DNA of 64,000 bases from Pseudomonas pergaminensis (GTDB taxonomy: Bacteria; Pseudomonadota; Gammaproteobacteria; Pseudomonadales; Pseudomonadaceae), in NCBI RefSeq assembly GCF_024112395.2, contig NZ_CP078013.2, forward strand, positions 1,054,001-1,118,000. The letters run 5' to 3'. How positions within the stretch are numbered: the first letter of the stretch is position 1; each line of letters opens with the position of its first letter. Both the position numbers and the translations under genes were made by a program. The notes under the pieces were generated by a model. It worked only from the letters and a program-made list of their open reading frames with translations. It ran no database searches and was not told the origin of the DNA. Shown in pieces: positions 1 to 8,939 of the stretch.

Positions 1-33
1 CTGGCCTTTTCCTGGCTCAGCACCCACCTCTAA
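1..33 (+). CDS. Possible 3' end of an upstream gene
   Basis: Frame 1 reads LAFSWLSTHL and then TAA at 31-33, directly before a REP doublet, as expected for the tail of a gene entering from the left. Only ten codons are visible, so no family can be named and the frame may be fortuitous. Confidence 0.2.
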   Translation: MAFSWLSTHL

Positions 34-50
34 AACGCCACAACACAAAT

Positions 51-137
51 GTGGGAGCGGGCTTGCTCGCGAATGCGGTGTATCAGTCAATAATGTAGCG
101 ACTGACATTCCGCATTCGCGAGCAAGCCCGCTCCCAC
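51..137. repeat. REP doublet (REPIN), GTGGGAGCGGGC type
   Basis: Two inverted REP copies face each other: GTGGGAGCGGGCTTGCTCGC at the left and its reverse complement at the right, separated by about 40 bases. The arms extend inward through GAATGCGG/CCGCATTC. This would form a long hairpin and is typical of extragenic Pseudomonas REPINs. It sits beyond the 3' end of the leftward acyltransferase. Confidence 0.85.
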
Positions 138-151
138 ATTTTGATCAGTGT

Positions 152-1318
152 TTACAAAGGTATTCCGGCTTTAACTCGATATTGATTACGCACCGGGGTT
201 GCATACTGCACCACCAGGAATGGCCGGTGCTCGGCCGGGCATTCGTTCAGGCGGCGCTCCCATTCAGCCTTGGCCTTGGCCAGTTCATCCGCCGGGAACA
301 CCTCGGCTGCCGTCGGCACCTGCAGTTGCGGGTCGGCGTCGCTCCATTGCTGGTAGGCCAGGTAGTGCACCGGGAACAACCGGTAACCGCCGAGAATCTG
401 CCGATCCATTTCCACGGCCAGCAGCTTGGTGTCTTCGAAACGCTCGGTAATCGGCGGCGCGAAGTTGATGTGCACCCGGCCCTTGTAGCCCGTGATGCCC
501 AAGGCGATGCTTACGTCATCCTCGCCCGGTGCCTTGCTGTAGGTGCCGGTGGTGGCGCGGATGTACAACTCGCGTGCCTTGGCGGTATCGCAGGGGTCGT
601 ACTCGTAGCTGATCGACACGGGCGTCAGGTTCAGCGACTGGATCACCTCGGCAAACGGCTCGTCCTTGCGGCTGACGTGGAACATCTTGAGGATCGCCGA
701 CTCGGTGCGGTCATCGCCATCCTTGGCGCGCCCTTCGGCCTGGGCGATCCAGATGGATTGGCAGTCGTTGCGGATCGAATGGTTGATATAGGCCGACAGC
801 AGGTTGTAAGCCGCCATCTTCTCCTTTCGTCCGGTGATCGAGCGGTGCACGATGAAGCTCTTGTTCAGGCGCATCAGGTCGCTGACAAACGGCTTTTGCA
901 GCAGATTGTCGCCAATGGCGATGCGTGGCGTCGGCAGGCCGGCGTGGTAGACGGCATAGTTGACGAAGGCCGGGTCCATCACGATATCGCGGTGGTTGGC
1001 CAGGAACAGGTAGGCGGTGCCGGACTTGAGCTGCTCGACGCCCGTGTAGGTCACACCGTCGGTCGCTCGGTCAATGGTGTGGTCGACGTAATACTCGACT
1101 TTGTCCTGCAGCGTGGCCACGGTGGTGACGCCGGCGAATTCACGGCGCAATTTGCGGGCGATCATCGGCTTGAGCAGCCAGCCCAGGGCGCCGGCAAAGC
1201 GCGGGAAGCGGAAGTGGGTCAGGATGTCCAGAAAGGCCTTGTCACTGAACAGACGTGCCAGCACTGCCGGGACTTCGCTGTCGTTGTAAGGTCGGATGGT
1301 ATCGAATTCGCCCATCAT
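152..1318 (-). CDS. PlsC-family glycerolipid acyltransferase-like protein
   Basis: A 388-residue protein with an acyltransferase core around residues 100-290. The signature is ANHRDIVMD, followed by a short basic stretch (HRSITGRKEK) and an AEGRAKDG motif that matches the EGxR substrate-binding block of PlsC/PlsB enzymes. The family moves an acyl chain to a lysophospholipid or glycerol phosphate at the membrane. The His-to-Asp spacing here is five residues (H-RDIVM-D), whereas classical PlsC has four. No clear membrane segment is seen. The gene is transcribed alone, divergently from the small-protein cluster to its right. The exact substrate cannot be told from sequence. Confidence 0.8.
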   Translation of the reverse strand: MMGEFDTIRPYNDSEVPAVLARLFSDKAFLDILTHFRFPRFAGALGWLLKPMIARKLRREFAGVTTVATLQDKVEYYVDHTIDRATDGVTYTGVEQLKSGTAYLFLANHRDIVMDPAFVNYAVYHAGLPTPRIAIGDNLLQKPFVSDLMRLNKSFIVHRSITGRKEKMAAYNLLSAYINHSIRNDCQSIWIAQAEGRAKDGDDRTESAILKMFHVSRKDEPFAEVIQSLNLTPVSISYEYDPCDTAKARELYIRATTGTYSKAPGEDDVSIALGITGYKGRVHINFAPPITERFEDTKLLAVEMDRQILGGYRLFPVHYLAYQQWSDADPQLQVPTAAEVFPADELAKAKAEWERRLNECPAEHRPFLVVQYATPVRNQYRVKAGIPL

Positions 1319-1448
1319 GCTCTCTTGTTAGAAACGGCTAGGGTAAGTAAAGGAAATACCAGGGCGCGGCGCGAGTAATGGGCTCGGCCGAACGATAACC
1401 CTGTAAATAGACCGGCGATTATACGCACAAGTCACCTTGGAGGCTGCG

Positions 1449-1631
1449 ATGCTGGAAAGCGCGACGTACGATTGTCCTTATTGTGGTGAAGTGGTCGAGA
1501 CAACGGTGGATTTGTCGGGCGGTGATCAGACCTATATAGAAGACTGCCAGGTGTGTTGCCGGCCGATCATTTTCGATCTGCAGGTCCATGGTGAAGAATG
1601 GATGCTTGAAACCCGCAGCGAAAATGAATAA
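1449..1631 (+). CDS. CPxCG-motif cysteine-rich small protein
   Basis: A 60-residue protein containing CPYCG and CQVCC, two cysteine pairs about 27 residues apart that should bind one zinc as a zinc ribbon. Small proteins of this type are widespread in gammaproteobacteria and have no assigned function. The ATG at 1449 is chosen because GGAG lies about seven bases upstream. An in-frame TTG at 1437 would overlap that ribosome binding site. It lies 11 bases before the DUF2007 gene, so the two are probably co-transcribed. Confidence 0.8.
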   Translation: MLESATYDCPYCGEVVETTVDLSGGDQTYIEDCQVCCRPIIFDLQVHGEEWMLETRSENE

Positions 1632-1642
1632 AGGGGGCGCCC

Positions 1643-1903
1643 ATGCAGCGAATCTACGAACCGGAAAACCTGATGGAAGGCGAGTTGCTGCAGCAGATGC
1701 TCGCCAGCGAGGGCATCGAAGCGCACCTGGTGGGCCGCCATTTGCTGGGCGGCACCGGCGAATTGCCGATCTTCGGTCTATTGGGCCTGGAGGTGGACAA
1801 CGACCGGGCCGTTGACGCCCGCGCGCTGATCACTGCCTATATTGGCGCGCAACCCTTGCCCGGCGACGAACCGGACAGCTTCCCCGACGTGCTGGTCTGT
1901 TAG
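1643..1903 (+). CDS. DUF2007 (putative signal-transducing) protein
   Basis: An 86-residue protein starting MQRIYEPENLMEGELLQQML, with the DUF2007 pattern: a helix, then a GIEAHLVG strand, a variable loop with GGTGELP, and a LEVDNDRAVDAR strand-helix. The fold resembles a small ferredoxin-like or ACT-like unit. The biochemical role of the family is unknown. GGGGGCGCCC upstream supplies a weak ribosome site. It follows the CPxCG gene closely and precedes the YedK-like gene by 36 bases, so the three may form one transcript. Confidence 0.75.
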   Translation: MQRIYEPENLMEGELLQQMLASEGIEAHLVGRHLLGGTGELPIFGLLGLEVDNDRAVDARALITAYIGAQPLPGDEPDSFPDVLVC

Positions 1904-1939
1904 GCTGTCGGTCGGTTTACCCAAGAGTCGTGTTGCCCC

Positions 1940-2560
1940 ATGTGTGGACGTTATGCCCTGTTTCGCTGGACCCCCGCTTTTGCTGCCTTGCCGGGCTTCC
2001 CGGCTGACCAGCAGGCCCAGTGGAACATCTCCCCGAATGATTCGGTGCTGATCCAGCGCCTGAGCGACGGCCAGCGCACCCTGGCGCGCGCGCGCTGGGG
2101 GCTTACGCCACCCTGGCTCACCGACCTTTCCCGCACGCCCGCCCATGCACGCGCCGAAACCCTGGCCGAGCAACCGATGTTTCGCGAAGCGTTCCGTCAA
2201 CGCCGCTGCCTGCTGCCGGCCAATGGGTTCTACGAATGGCGCGGCACCCAGCGCAAACGCCCGTACTGGCTCACGCCGGGGGAGGGCTCCGCGTTGTTTT
2301 TTGCCGCGATCTGGGAGGCTTACCCCGTGCAGGAGCAGGTGTGGCTGAGCACGGCGGTGGTGACCCAGGCGGCGCAGGCTCAGCGCCGCCCGCTGATTCT
2401 GGATGCCGAGGGGCAGGACGCCTGGCTTGATCCCGAGACGCCGTTGCATGTGTTGCAAGGGCTGTTGGCCAGCGAGCCCACCGCGTTGCGCGAGCGGGTG
2501 TTGGCCAACATGGTCAATGATCCGAAGCTCAATGGGCCTGAGTGCCTGACCCCGGCGTGA
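1940..2560 (+). CDS. yedK: YedK/HMCES-type SOS response-associated peptidase, active-site variant
   Basis: A 206-residue protein starting MCGRYALF. Removal of Met would expose Cys2, the nucleophile that in this family crosslinks to abasic sites in single-stranded DNA. The family blocks WGLTPPW, ARAETLAEQ and LPANGFYEW are present, and Glu99 matches the catalytic Glu105 of E. coli YedK. The position of catalytic Asn75 is His69 (HARAET), and the position of His160 is Ala147 (QAQRRPLIL where E. coli has IHDRRPLVL). The protein clearly belongs to the family, but two of four active-site residues differ, so its crosslinking or reversal chemistry may be altered. It is the third gene after two small ones. 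Confidence 0.88.
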   Translation: MCGRYALFRWTPAFAALPGFPADQQAQWNISPNDSVLIQRLSDGQRTLARARWGLTPPWLTDLSRTPAHARAETLAEQPMFREAFRQRRCLLPANGFYEWRGTQRKRPYWLTPGEGSALFFAAIWEAYPVQEQVWLSTAVVTQAAQAQRRPLILDAEGQDAWLDPETPLHVLQGLLASEPTALRERVLANMVNDPKLNGPECLTPA

Positions 2561-2593
2561 GTCACTAAGTGTTGGGTTAGGTTGACTGGCCCC

Positions 2594-2666
2594 TTCGCGA
2601 GCAAGCCCGCTCCCCCATTTGGATGTAGGAACACAGTCAAAATGTGGGAGCGGGCTTGCTCGCGAA
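2594..2666. repeat. REP doublet (REPIN), outward-facing arrangement
   Basis: TTCGCGAGCAAGCCCGCTCC at the left and its reverse complement GGAGCGGGCTTGCTCGCGAA at the right, about 33 bases apart. The arms are the same REP as at 51-137 but in the opposite relative order. It lies between the convergent 3' ends of the YedK-like gene and the chemoreceptor gene. Confidence 0.85.
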
Positions 2667-2691
2667 GGCGGCCTCAAGCCACCGAAAATCC

Positions 2692-4830
2692 CTAGACTTT
2701 GAACTGATTGATCAACCGGCGCTGCTGCTCCGCCAGCTTGGTCAAGTCCGCACTGGCCGCGCTGGATTCATCCGCGCCGCCTGCTACTTCATTGGCCACT
2801 TGGCCGATGTTGATCACGTTGCGATTGATGTCCTCGGCCACCGCGCTCTGTTCTTCGGCGGCACTGGCGATCTGGGTGTTCATGTCGTTGATCACCGAGA
2901 CTGCCTGAGTGATCGTTTCCAGCGCTTCGGCCGCCTTGGCCGCGTGTTGCACGCTTTCATCGGTGCGGTTCTGGCTGTCCTCCATCACCCGCACCACGTC
3001 CCGCGTGCCTTGTTGCAACTGCTGGATCATGGTCTGGATTTCTTCGGTGGCTTTTTGGGTCTTCTGCGCCAGGTTGCGCACTTCGTCAGCCACTACGGCA
3101 AAACCACGGCCTTGCTCGCCGGCACGGGCTGCCTCAATGGCTGCGTTCAGCGCCAGCAGGTTGGTCTGTTCCGCGATCCCGCGAATCGCGGTAAGGATGG
3201 CGTTGATGTTCTCGCTGTCCTTGGCCAGGGTTTGCACCACGCCCACGGCCTTGCCGATTTCCTCGGCCAGCGCGCCGATGGAAGTGGAGGTGTCGCGCAC
3301 AATACGCATGCCCTGGCTGGCGGCCTGGTCGGCATGGCTGGCGGCTTGCGCGGCCTGGGTGGCGTTGCGCGCAACATCTTGCGCAGTCGCGGTCATCTCA
3401 TGCACAGCGGTGGCGACCTGGTCGATTTCCACCATCTGTTTGTGCACGCCCTGGTTGGTGCGGATCGCGATGTCGGCGGTGTGCTCTGACGAATCGCTGA
3501 CCTTCTGCACCGAGCTCACCACCTGAGTGATCATGCCTTGCAGCTTGATCAGGAAGGTGTTGAAGCCGGCGGCAATCGCGCCCAGTTCATCGGCGCGGTC
3601 GCTGGTCAGGCGTCGCGTCAGGTCGCCTTCGCCCTGGGCGATGTCATTGAGCATGGCCACCATTTGCTTGAGCGGGCGGGCGATGCCGTGACCGACCAGC
3701 CAGATCACCAGCAGGCCGATACCGGCGATCAACAGGCCGGCGATGGTCATGCCGAATATGTCGGTCTTGCGTTGGGCTTCCAGGTCGCTTTGCAGTTTCT
3801 GCGAGTCAGCCATCACCGCGCTGAGGGGCAGTTGCATCATCAGGGTCCAGCGTGCGTCGGTCTGGCCGATAGTGAACGGCAGGAACAACTCGATATGCCC
3901 GTGTTCCTTGTCGATGTCGTAGCGAACTTCGCCGACGCTCAGTTGGTTGAGGTTGGTCAGTTCGTTGCTGTCGAGCAGGTCGGTGGCCTTTTCACCGAGT
4001 TTGCTGGCGTCCTTGGTGTAGGCCACCAGGCGGCCATTGCTGGAGATCAGCGCCAGCTCACCGGCACCGTTGTAGAGCTTTTGATCGGCGCTGGTGAGCA
4101 TGTCCTGAATGAAGTTCACCGACAGATCGGCACCGACGATGCCCTGGAAGCTGCCGTCGATCATGATCGGTTCGATAAACGAAGCGAGCATCACCATGGC
4201 ATTGCCGACCTTGTAAGGGGCAGGGTCGATGGCGCAGGCCTTTTTGTTTTCCTTGGAGCACAGGTAGTACTCGCTGGCGCGCACACCGGTGGACAAAATG
4301 TTCTGGTCGTTGACGTCGGCAAGCTTATCCAGGCCCAGGCTGCCATCTGCGTTGCGGTACCACCACGGCAGGAAACGTCCGTCGGCGCCCATGCCGATAA
4401 TCGGGCTGTTCACGTAGGCGGCGTCGTTGTGATCGATGGCGTTGGCCTCCCAGCCAATGTAGGCGCCGAGGATCTTCGGGTTGCGCACCACGGTTTCGTG
4501 CAGCAGGTTGATCAGTTGCTCGCGGCCGACCTGCAGGGCCGGTTCACCCTTGGCGTCTTTCATGCCGAGCAGGGCGTTGGCGGTCGCCAGGCTCTTGGCC
4601 GTCACCAGCGGCGCTTCCAATTCCCGCTGGATCAACGTGGCTTGGGTCTGCGCCAGGGCAGTGAGGCGTTGCTCGATAATCTGCTCGAACTGCACCTGGG
4701 TGCGCTCCTGCACCATCTCTTGGGTCCGTGCGCCGGCAAACAAGGCGTACAGCACCAGCACCGCGACCACGCTCAGGACAATGGCCCCGGCCAATGCCGC
4801 GACAGAAAACTGAATCGACTTGAATTTCAT
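2692..4830 (-). CDS. Methyl-accepting chemotaxis protein with dCache-type sensor domain
   Basis: A 712-residue transmembrane chemoreceptor. A first membrane helix (about 10-32) is followed by a large periplasmic region of roughly 310 residues with double-Cache features ([13 protein letters not shown] and [14 protein letters not shown]). A second helix (about 352-372), a HAMP domain, and a cytoplasmic signalling domain follow. The conserved hairpin tip [20 protein letters not shown] lies near residue 560. It would signal through CheW/CheA. The ligand cannot be assigned. The start is the ATG at 4830, preceded by GGAGC, and longer upstream reading lacks family similarity. It is divergent from the M48 protease gene. 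Confidence 0.93.
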   Translation of the reverse strand: MKFKSIQFSVAALAGAIVLSVVAVLVLYALFAGARTQEMVQERTQVQFEQIIEQRLTALAQTQATLIQRELEAPLVTAKSLATANALLGMKDAKGEPALQVGREQLINLLHETVVRNPKILGAYIGWEANAIDHNDAAYVNSPIIGMGADGRFLPWWYRNADGSLGLDKLADVNDQNILSTGVRASEYYLCSKENKKACAIDPAPYKVGNAMVMLASFIEPIMIDGSFQGIVGADLSVNFIQDMLTSADQKLYNGAGELALISSNGRLVAYTKDASKLGEKATDLLDSNELTNLNQLSVGEVRYDIDKEHGHIELFLPFTIGQTDARWTLMMQLPLSAVMADSQKLQSDLEAQRKTDIFGMTIAGLLIAGIGLLVIWLVGHGIARPLKQMVAMLNDIAQGEGDLTRRLTSDRADELGAIAAGFNTFLIKLQGMITQVVSSVQKVSDSSEHTADIAIRTNQGVHKQMVEIDQVATAVHEMTATAQDVARNATQAAQAASHADQAASQGMRIVRDTSTSIGALAEEIGKAVGVVQTLAKDSENINAILTAIRGIAEQTNLLALNAAIEAARAGEQGRGFAVVADEVRNLAQKTQKATEEIQTMIQQLQQGTRDVVRVMEDSQNRTDESVQHAAKAAEALETITQAVSVINDMNTQIASAAEEQSAVAEDINRNVINIGQVANEVAGGADESSAASADLTKLAEQQRRLINQFKV

Positions 4831-5059
4831 GAAAGCTCCGGGCACAGGGGGACGATCCGCCTTTTTGTATCGGCCACGGACGCGTTGCGCATGAGGGGTT
4901 GTCCTGCAAAATTGTTCGGGATGTCGCAAACGGAATGCCCGCCGCCGTTGCGGGTGCAGGTGGGATGTATCTGAAAATCTGCGGTTACACGTCTGGTGTA
5001 TCTGGCGCCGATACAAATGTGCGCCTACGATACGCGCCATGTTTTCAGGGAGTAGGCGC

Positions 5060-5893
5060 ATGAATATGAAAGGTATGAAGCAATCGTTGGCCGTTAGCGG
5101 GTTGGTTGCAGCGATGCTGCTGGCAGGCTGTCAGTCGGTCAACACCACCAGCGGCGGCGCCGTTGGGGTCGAGCGCAAGCAGTACATGTTCAGCATGCTG
5201 TCGAGCCAGGAAGTCGACCAGATGTATGCCCAGTCCTACCAGCAGACCCTGGGTGAAGCCAGCGGCAAGGGGCTGGTGGACAAGACCAGCGCCAACGCCA
5301 AGCGTGTGCAGGCGATTGCCAACCGCTTGATCGCCCAGGCACCGACCTTTCGCCCGGATGCGGCGCAATGGAAGTGGGAAGTGAACCTGATCAAGAGCGA
5401 CGAGATGAACGCCAACTGCGGGCCTGGCGGCAAGATCTTCGTGTACAGCGCGTTGATCGACAACCTCAAGCTCACCGATGACGAACTGGCCGCCGTGATG
5501 GGCCATGAAATCGCCCACGCGTTGCGTGAACACGGGCGTGAAGCCATGTCCAAGGCCTATGGGATCGAGATGGCCAAACAGGGTGCCGGTGCGTTGTTCG
5601 GCCTGGGCCAGGACAGCCTGGCATTGGCCGACACCGTGGCCAACTACGGCATGACCTTGCCTAACAGTCGCAGCAATGAAAACGAAGCCGACTTGATCGG
5701 CCTGGAACTGTCAGCCCGTGCGGGCTACAACCCGAACGCCGCCATTACGCTGTGGAACAAGATGGCCAAGGCCTCGGAAGGCGCGCCGCCGGAGTTCATG
5801 AGCACTCACCCGGCGTCCGACAGCCGAATCGCCTCGTTGCAGGCGGCGATTCCGAAGGTGATGCCGCTGTACCAGCAGGCAAAAAAATCCTGA
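5060..5893 (+). CDS. M48-family metalloprotease lipoprotein (LoiP/YcaL-like)
   Basis: A 277-residue protein with a lipoprotein signal (LLAGC, Cys24) and the zinc-protease motif HEIAH within [13 protein letters not shown]. The third zinc ligand is in the [12 protein letters not shown] block, and a late [13 protein letters not shown] motif is typical of the family. LoiP/YcaL-type enzymes are membrane-anchored peptidases that act on misassembled envelope proteins. The ATG at 5060 follows AGGGAGTAGG, and the ATG at 5039 lies before that ribosome site. The gene stands alone, divergent from the chemoreceptor gene and followed by a REP doublet. Confidence 0.9.
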   Translation: MNMKGMKQSLAVSGLVAAMLLAGCQSVNTTSGGAVGVERKQYMFSMLSSQEVDQMYAQSYQQTLGEASGKGLVDKTSANAKRVQAIANRLIAQAPTFRPDAAQWKWEVNLIKSDEMNANCGPGGKIFVYSALIDNLKLTDDELAAVMGHEIAHALREHGREAMSKAYGIEMAKQGAGALFGLGQDSLALADTVANYGMTLPNSRSNENEADLIGLELSARAGYNPNAAITLWNKMAKASEGAPPEFMSTHPASDSRIASLQAAIPKVMPLYQQAKKS

Positions 5894-5909
5894 GTTAACG
5901 CAGATCAAT

Positions 5910-5995
5910 GTGGGAGCCGGGCTTGCCCGCGATGCAGGCGGCTCGGTCTCTCAGTTGCACCGGGTTGCTGCCATCGCAGGCAAGCCAGCTCTCAC
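5910..5995. repeat. REP doublet, GTGGGAGCCGGGCTTGCCCGCG type
   Basis: A diverged REP pair: GTGGGAGCCGGGCTTGCCCG at the left, and ATCGCAGGCAAGCCAGCTCTCAC in inverse orientation at the right. It separates the convergent M48 and Gdt1-type genes. The arms are less perfect than those of the other doublets. Confidence 0.7.
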
Positions 5996-6014
5996 AGGGA
6001 TCGGGTTTGCAGCC

Positions 6015-6599
6015 TTAGATCCAGCCGCTGCTTTGCATGGCTTTGTACACGGCCACAATCGCCAGGACGAAAAACGCAGTCGCCGCCAGTCGACGAATCA
6101 GCGTCAACGGCAGTTTCTCCGCTGCAAAATTCCCCGCCAATACCACCGGCACGTTGGCAATCAGCATGCCCACGGTCGTCCCGATAATCACCAGCCACAG
6201 TTCCGGATACTGCGCCGCCAGCATCACCGTGGCGATCTGGGTCTTGTCACCGATTTCCGCCAGGAAGAACGCAATCAGCGTGGTCAGGAATGGCCCGAAT
6301 TTGCGTGTGGTGCTGGCTTCGTCATCGTCGAGTTTATCCGGCACCAGGGTCCAGAGCGCCGTGGCGCAGAAGCTCGCGGCGAGGATCCAGTGCAACACCG
6401 CATCCGAGAAGAAACTGCCGAACCAGGCACCCACGGCACCGGCCGCCGCATGGTTGGCCAGGGTCGCGGCGACGATGCCGGCGATGATCGGCCAGGGTTT
6501 GCGAAAGCGTGCGGCAAGGATGAGCGCGAGCAGTTGCGTCTTGTCGCCGATTTCGGCCAAGGCAACGATTGCGGTAGGAACGAGTAGTGAATCCAGCAT
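6015..6599 (-). CDS. TMEM165/GDT1-family manganese exporter
   Basis: A 194-residue, very hydrophobic protein with two internal repeats, each carrying the family signature E-x-G-D-K-T: EIGDKTQLLALILAARF near the N-terminus and EIGDKTQIATVMLAAQ in the second half. These acidic motifs sit in the membrane and bind the cation. Family members move Mn2+ (in some cases Ca2+) out of the cytosol. The ATG at 6599 places the first signature at the usual distance, and the upstream in-frame codons run through a riboswitch. Expression is very likely manganese-controlled through the yybP-ykoY leader just upstream. Confidence 0.92.
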   Translation of the reverse strand: MLDSLLVPTAIVALAEIGDKTQLLALILAARFRKPWPIIAGIVAATLANHAAAGAVGAWFGSFFSDAVLHWILAASFCATALWTLVPDKLDDDEASTTRKFGPFLTTLIAFFLAEIGDKTQIATVMLAAQYPELWLVIIGTTVGMLIANVPVVLAGNFAAEKLPLTLIRRLAATAFFVLAIVAVYKAMQSSGWI

Positions 6600-6610
6600 C
6601 AGGTTAGTTT

Positions 6611-6679
6611 CCAGGGGCGGGTCGACACGGCTATGACACGTACAGCCTTCCCGCCCCGGGTAAGGTGTGCGTGTCATAG
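6611..6679 (-). promoter_or_regulatory. Interlocked hairpins, likely expression platform of the Mn riboswitch
   Basis: On the RNA strand CTATGACACG (6679-6670) can pair with CGTGTCATAG (6640-6631). CCCGGGGCGGG (6660-6650) can pair, with one mismatch, with CCCGCCCCTGG (6621-6611). The two pairings are interleaved and so compete. The first also competes with the 3' strand of riboswitch stem P1. The second covers the GG of the weak ribosome site TGGAAA ten bases before the Gdt1-type start codon, suggesting translational control. Which state is the on state is not decided by inspection. Confidence 0.55.
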
Positions 6680-6802
6680 GTCTTGTCAAACCCCGGTCCG
6701 TCTGTGCGGACTCCTGGGTCGCATACGCCATGGTCTGCTGACCAAGTATGTTGACGTATGCCGGACGAGCGTGGCGCTCGTGGGAGACTACTCCCCTAGG
6801 AC
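6673..6802 (-). ncRNA. yybP-ykoY manganese riboswitch
   Basis: Read on the minus strand the leader contains the conserved elements of this class in order: GTCCTAGGGGAGTAG with the following TCTCCC, then CGTCAACATACTTGGTCAGC, and finally ACAAGACCTATGAC. Stem P1 is GTCCTAGG with CCTATGAC, with one mismatch. The class binds Mn2+ and controls manganese-efflux genes, which fits the Gdt1-type gene that starts 74 bases downstream. A separate near-palindrome, GGATTTTGCC with GGCAGAATCC (6829-6808), lies immediately 5' of the aptamer. Confidence 0.9.
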
Positions 6803-6859
6803 GGAGCGGATTCTGCCTAGGCAAAATCCATTCGGCAAGCCTTCTTTTTCAAACGCCCG

Positions 6860-7858
6860 TCAGCCGCGCTTGGCACGGTAGATGCGAAAACCGTTGCCTT
6901 CGGCCTTTACCGCACACACGCCCAGATGCTCTTCGATCAATGGCTGGTACTTGAGGAAACTGTTGGCAACCAGGCGAAGTTCGCCGCCTTTTGCCAGGTG
7001 TTTCGCCGCTTTTCGCAGCAGATTCTCAGTGGCGAAGTAATCGGTATGTACGCCGACATGGAACGGTGGGTTGCTCAAAATCGCGTTCAAACCCATCGGC
7101 GCGGCATCGATGCCATCACCGGTCAGCACCTCGGCTTCCAGGCCGTTGGCGGCTAGGGTCAGGCGGCTGCTGGCGGCGGCAAAGGCGTCCACATCCAGCA
7201 TCGTCACGCTGTTGTGCGGGTAGCGACGTTTGACCGCAGCCCCCAGCACGCCGGCGCCACAACCAAAGTCCAGTAGATGGCCGCTTGGCAGCTTGTCCAG
7301 GTGCTCCAGCAACAGTTCGGTGCCGCGATCCAGTCGACCGTGGCTGAACACGCCCGGCAGGCTCACCACCTTCAGCGGGCCTTCGGCCAGCGGTACCTCG
7401 AAGACCTGTGCCAGGCTTTCCAGCTCGACCGCTTGCGGCGCGTTGGCCACGGTGACCTGCCACAGCTGGCAATGCCGCGCGTTGTCGAGCTTGCGTGGCT
7501 TGCCGAAGGGGATCATCTGCTTGGCGGCGCTTTCGATGCCGGATTTTTTCTCGCCGACCAGAAACAACTCGGCGCCGGGCAAGCGAGAGGCCACAGCGTT
7601 GAGCAGGTAGTCGGTCAGGTCCTTGGACTTGGGCAGGAAGATCACCGCCGCCTCAAAGGCGCGCTCCGGCACGTTCACGCCAAAGTGGCTGCGCTCGGCG
7701 AAGCGTGCATCGAGCGCCGCCTGGTCGCCGGCATGCCAGCTCCAGCCGTGGGCGTTGGGCAGGCGGCCGAGCAGGTCGTCGGCGGGCAGGCCCACCAACA
7801 GCAGGTTGCCTTGAAAAAGTTCGGCCTGACGAAGCAGTACTTCACTGCGCGGATCCAT
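6860..7858 (-). CDS. rsmC: 16S rRNA (guanine-1207-N2)-methyltransferase
   Basis: A 332-residue protein with the two-domain build of RsmC. The N-terminal half is a degenerate methyltransferase-like domain. The C-terminal half is an active Rossmann methyltransferase with [11 protein letters not shown] near residue 200 (S-adenosylmethionine site) and SNPPFH near 263, the N2-guanine methyltransferase catalytic motif. It methylates G1207 of 16S rRNA on the 30S subunit. It lies upstream of, and on the same strand as, the riboswitch/Gdt1 unit, with about 60 bases between its stop and the aptamer. That unit may therefore receive read-through. Confidence 0.93.
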   Translation of the reverse strand: MDPRSEVLLRQAELFQGNLLLVGLPADDLLGRLPNAHGWSWHAGDQAALDARFAERSHFGVNVPERAFEAAVIFLPKSKDLTDYLLNAVASRLPGAELFLVGEKKSGIESAAKQMIPFGKPRKLDNARHCQLWQVTVANAPQAVELESLAQVFEVPLAEGPLKVVSLPGVFSHGRLDRGTELLLEHLDKLPSGHLLDFGCGAGVLGAAVKRRYPHNSVTMLDVDAFAAASSRLTLAANGLEAEVLTGDGIDAAPMGLNAILSNPPFHVGVHTDYFATENLLRKAAKHLAKGGELRLVANSFLKYQPLIEEHLGVCAVKAEGNGFRIYRAKRG

Positions 7859-7888
7859 GGTCTGCTCCTTGAAAAGGGGCGCAGTTTA

Positions 7889-8854
7889 TCAACTCACAAC
7901 GCGCAGCGGGGCGCCGCTGAAAAAGCCCTGGGCGTTTTCCGCCAGTTGGCCGACGATGCGTTGTCGCGCTTCGCGACTGCCCCAGGCGTTATGTGGCGTG
8001 ACGATCAGGCGGGGGATATCGCCGGCCAGCAGCGGGTTGCCGTTGACCGGCGGCTCCACGCTCAGCACATCGGTGGCCGCACCGCCCAGATGACCGCTGC
8101 GCAAGGCGTCGGCCAAGGCTTGCTCGTTGATCAAGCCACCGCGTGCGGTATTGACCACAAACGCGCCGGGCTTGAGCAACGCCAGTTCACGGGCGCCGAT
8201 AAAGTCGCGGGTGTGTTCGTTGAGCGGGCAGTGCAGGGTGAGCGCGTCGACTTGGGTCAACAGTTCATCCAATGGCACGCGGTCGGCACGGGCAGGGCGG
8301 CCCGGGATCGCGCCAAGCAGCACGCGCATGCCAAAGGCCTCGGCCAGGCGTGCCACGGCGCCGCCCAACTCGCCATGGCCGAGCAGGCCGAGGGTTTTGC
8401 CTTCCAGTTCGACGATGGGGTGGTCGAGCAGGCAGAACTGTTTGGCCTCCTGCCACTTGCCGGCGTTTACATCCCGTTGGTAATCCTGCAAGCGCGTGGC
8501 CAGGTTGAGCAGCAGCATGATCGTGTGCTGCGCCACCGATGGCGTGCCATAGCCCTGGCAGTTGCTTACAGTGATGCCATGGGCGCGGGCGGCTTCGAGG
8601 TCGACGTTGTTGGTGCCGGTGGCCGAGACGAGGATCAACTTGAGTTCCGGGCAGGCCGCCAGGGTTGCGCTGTTGAGGGCGATCTTGTTACTGATCACCA
8701 CCTGGGCGCCCTGCAGGCGTTCAACCAGGTTCTGCGGCGTGGTGTCCGAAAACAGCTGCAACTCGCTGAAACTGTCGCGCAGGTCGCTGAGGTCAAGGTC
8801 CCCCAGGTCCAGGGACGGGTGATCAAGGAAGACGGCGCGGCGATTGTTCGTCAT
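7889..8854 (-). CDS. D-2-hydroxyacid dehydrogenase (hydroxypyruvate/glycerate dehydrogenase-like)
   Basis: A 321-residue NAD(P)-dependent dehydrogenase. The Rossmann motif is LGLLGHGELGGAVA. The catalytic Arg lies in NTARGGLINEQAL, the Glu in DVLSVEPP and the His in TPHNAWGS, so the R-E-H triad is complete. Closest in style to glycerate dehydrogenase/hydroxypyruvate reductase (HprA). The true substrate is not certain. The ATG at 8854 is preferred over a TTG at 8857 because AAAGG lies eight bases upstream. The gene is 30 bases upstream of rsmC on the same strand, so co-transcription is plausible. Confidence 0.88.
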   Translation of the reverse strand: MTNNRRAVFLDHPSLDLGDLDLSDLRDSFSELQLFSDTTPQNLVERLQGAQVVISNKIALNSATLAACPELKLILVSATGTNNVDLEAARAHGITVSNCQGYGTPSVAQHTIMLLLNLATRLQDYQRDVNAGKWQEAKQFCLLDHPIVELEGKTLGLLGHGELGGAVARLAEAFGMRVLLGAIPGRPARADRVPLDELLTQVDALTLHCPLNEHTRDFIGARELALLKPGAFVVNTARGGLINEQALADALRSGHLGGAATDVLSVEPPVNGNPLLAGDIPRLIVTPHNAWGSREARQRIVGQLAENAQGFFSGAPLRVVS

Positions 8855-8939
8855 CAACTGTACCTTTTGCGACAGGGTTCGAAGGCGTAATCTGCCGAGC
8901 CTATCAGATGAAATAATCAGTTACTTAATTGGAGTGAGC

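Noticed and set aside
182..1378. Long plus-strand open frame opposite the acyltransferase gene
   Set aside because: It is the shadow of a GC-rich gene; the minus-strand product has clear family motifs and the plus-strand product has none. The same reasoning removed many long antisense frames, such as 37293-40433 and 48797-51250.
4867..4874. GCCGATAC on the minus strand upstream of the chemoreceptor gene as a sigma28 (FliA) -10 box
   Set aside because: No matching -35 (TAAA/TCAAG) was found at the right distance, and a second GCCGATAC occurs at 5007-5014 on the plus strand ahead of the protease gene.
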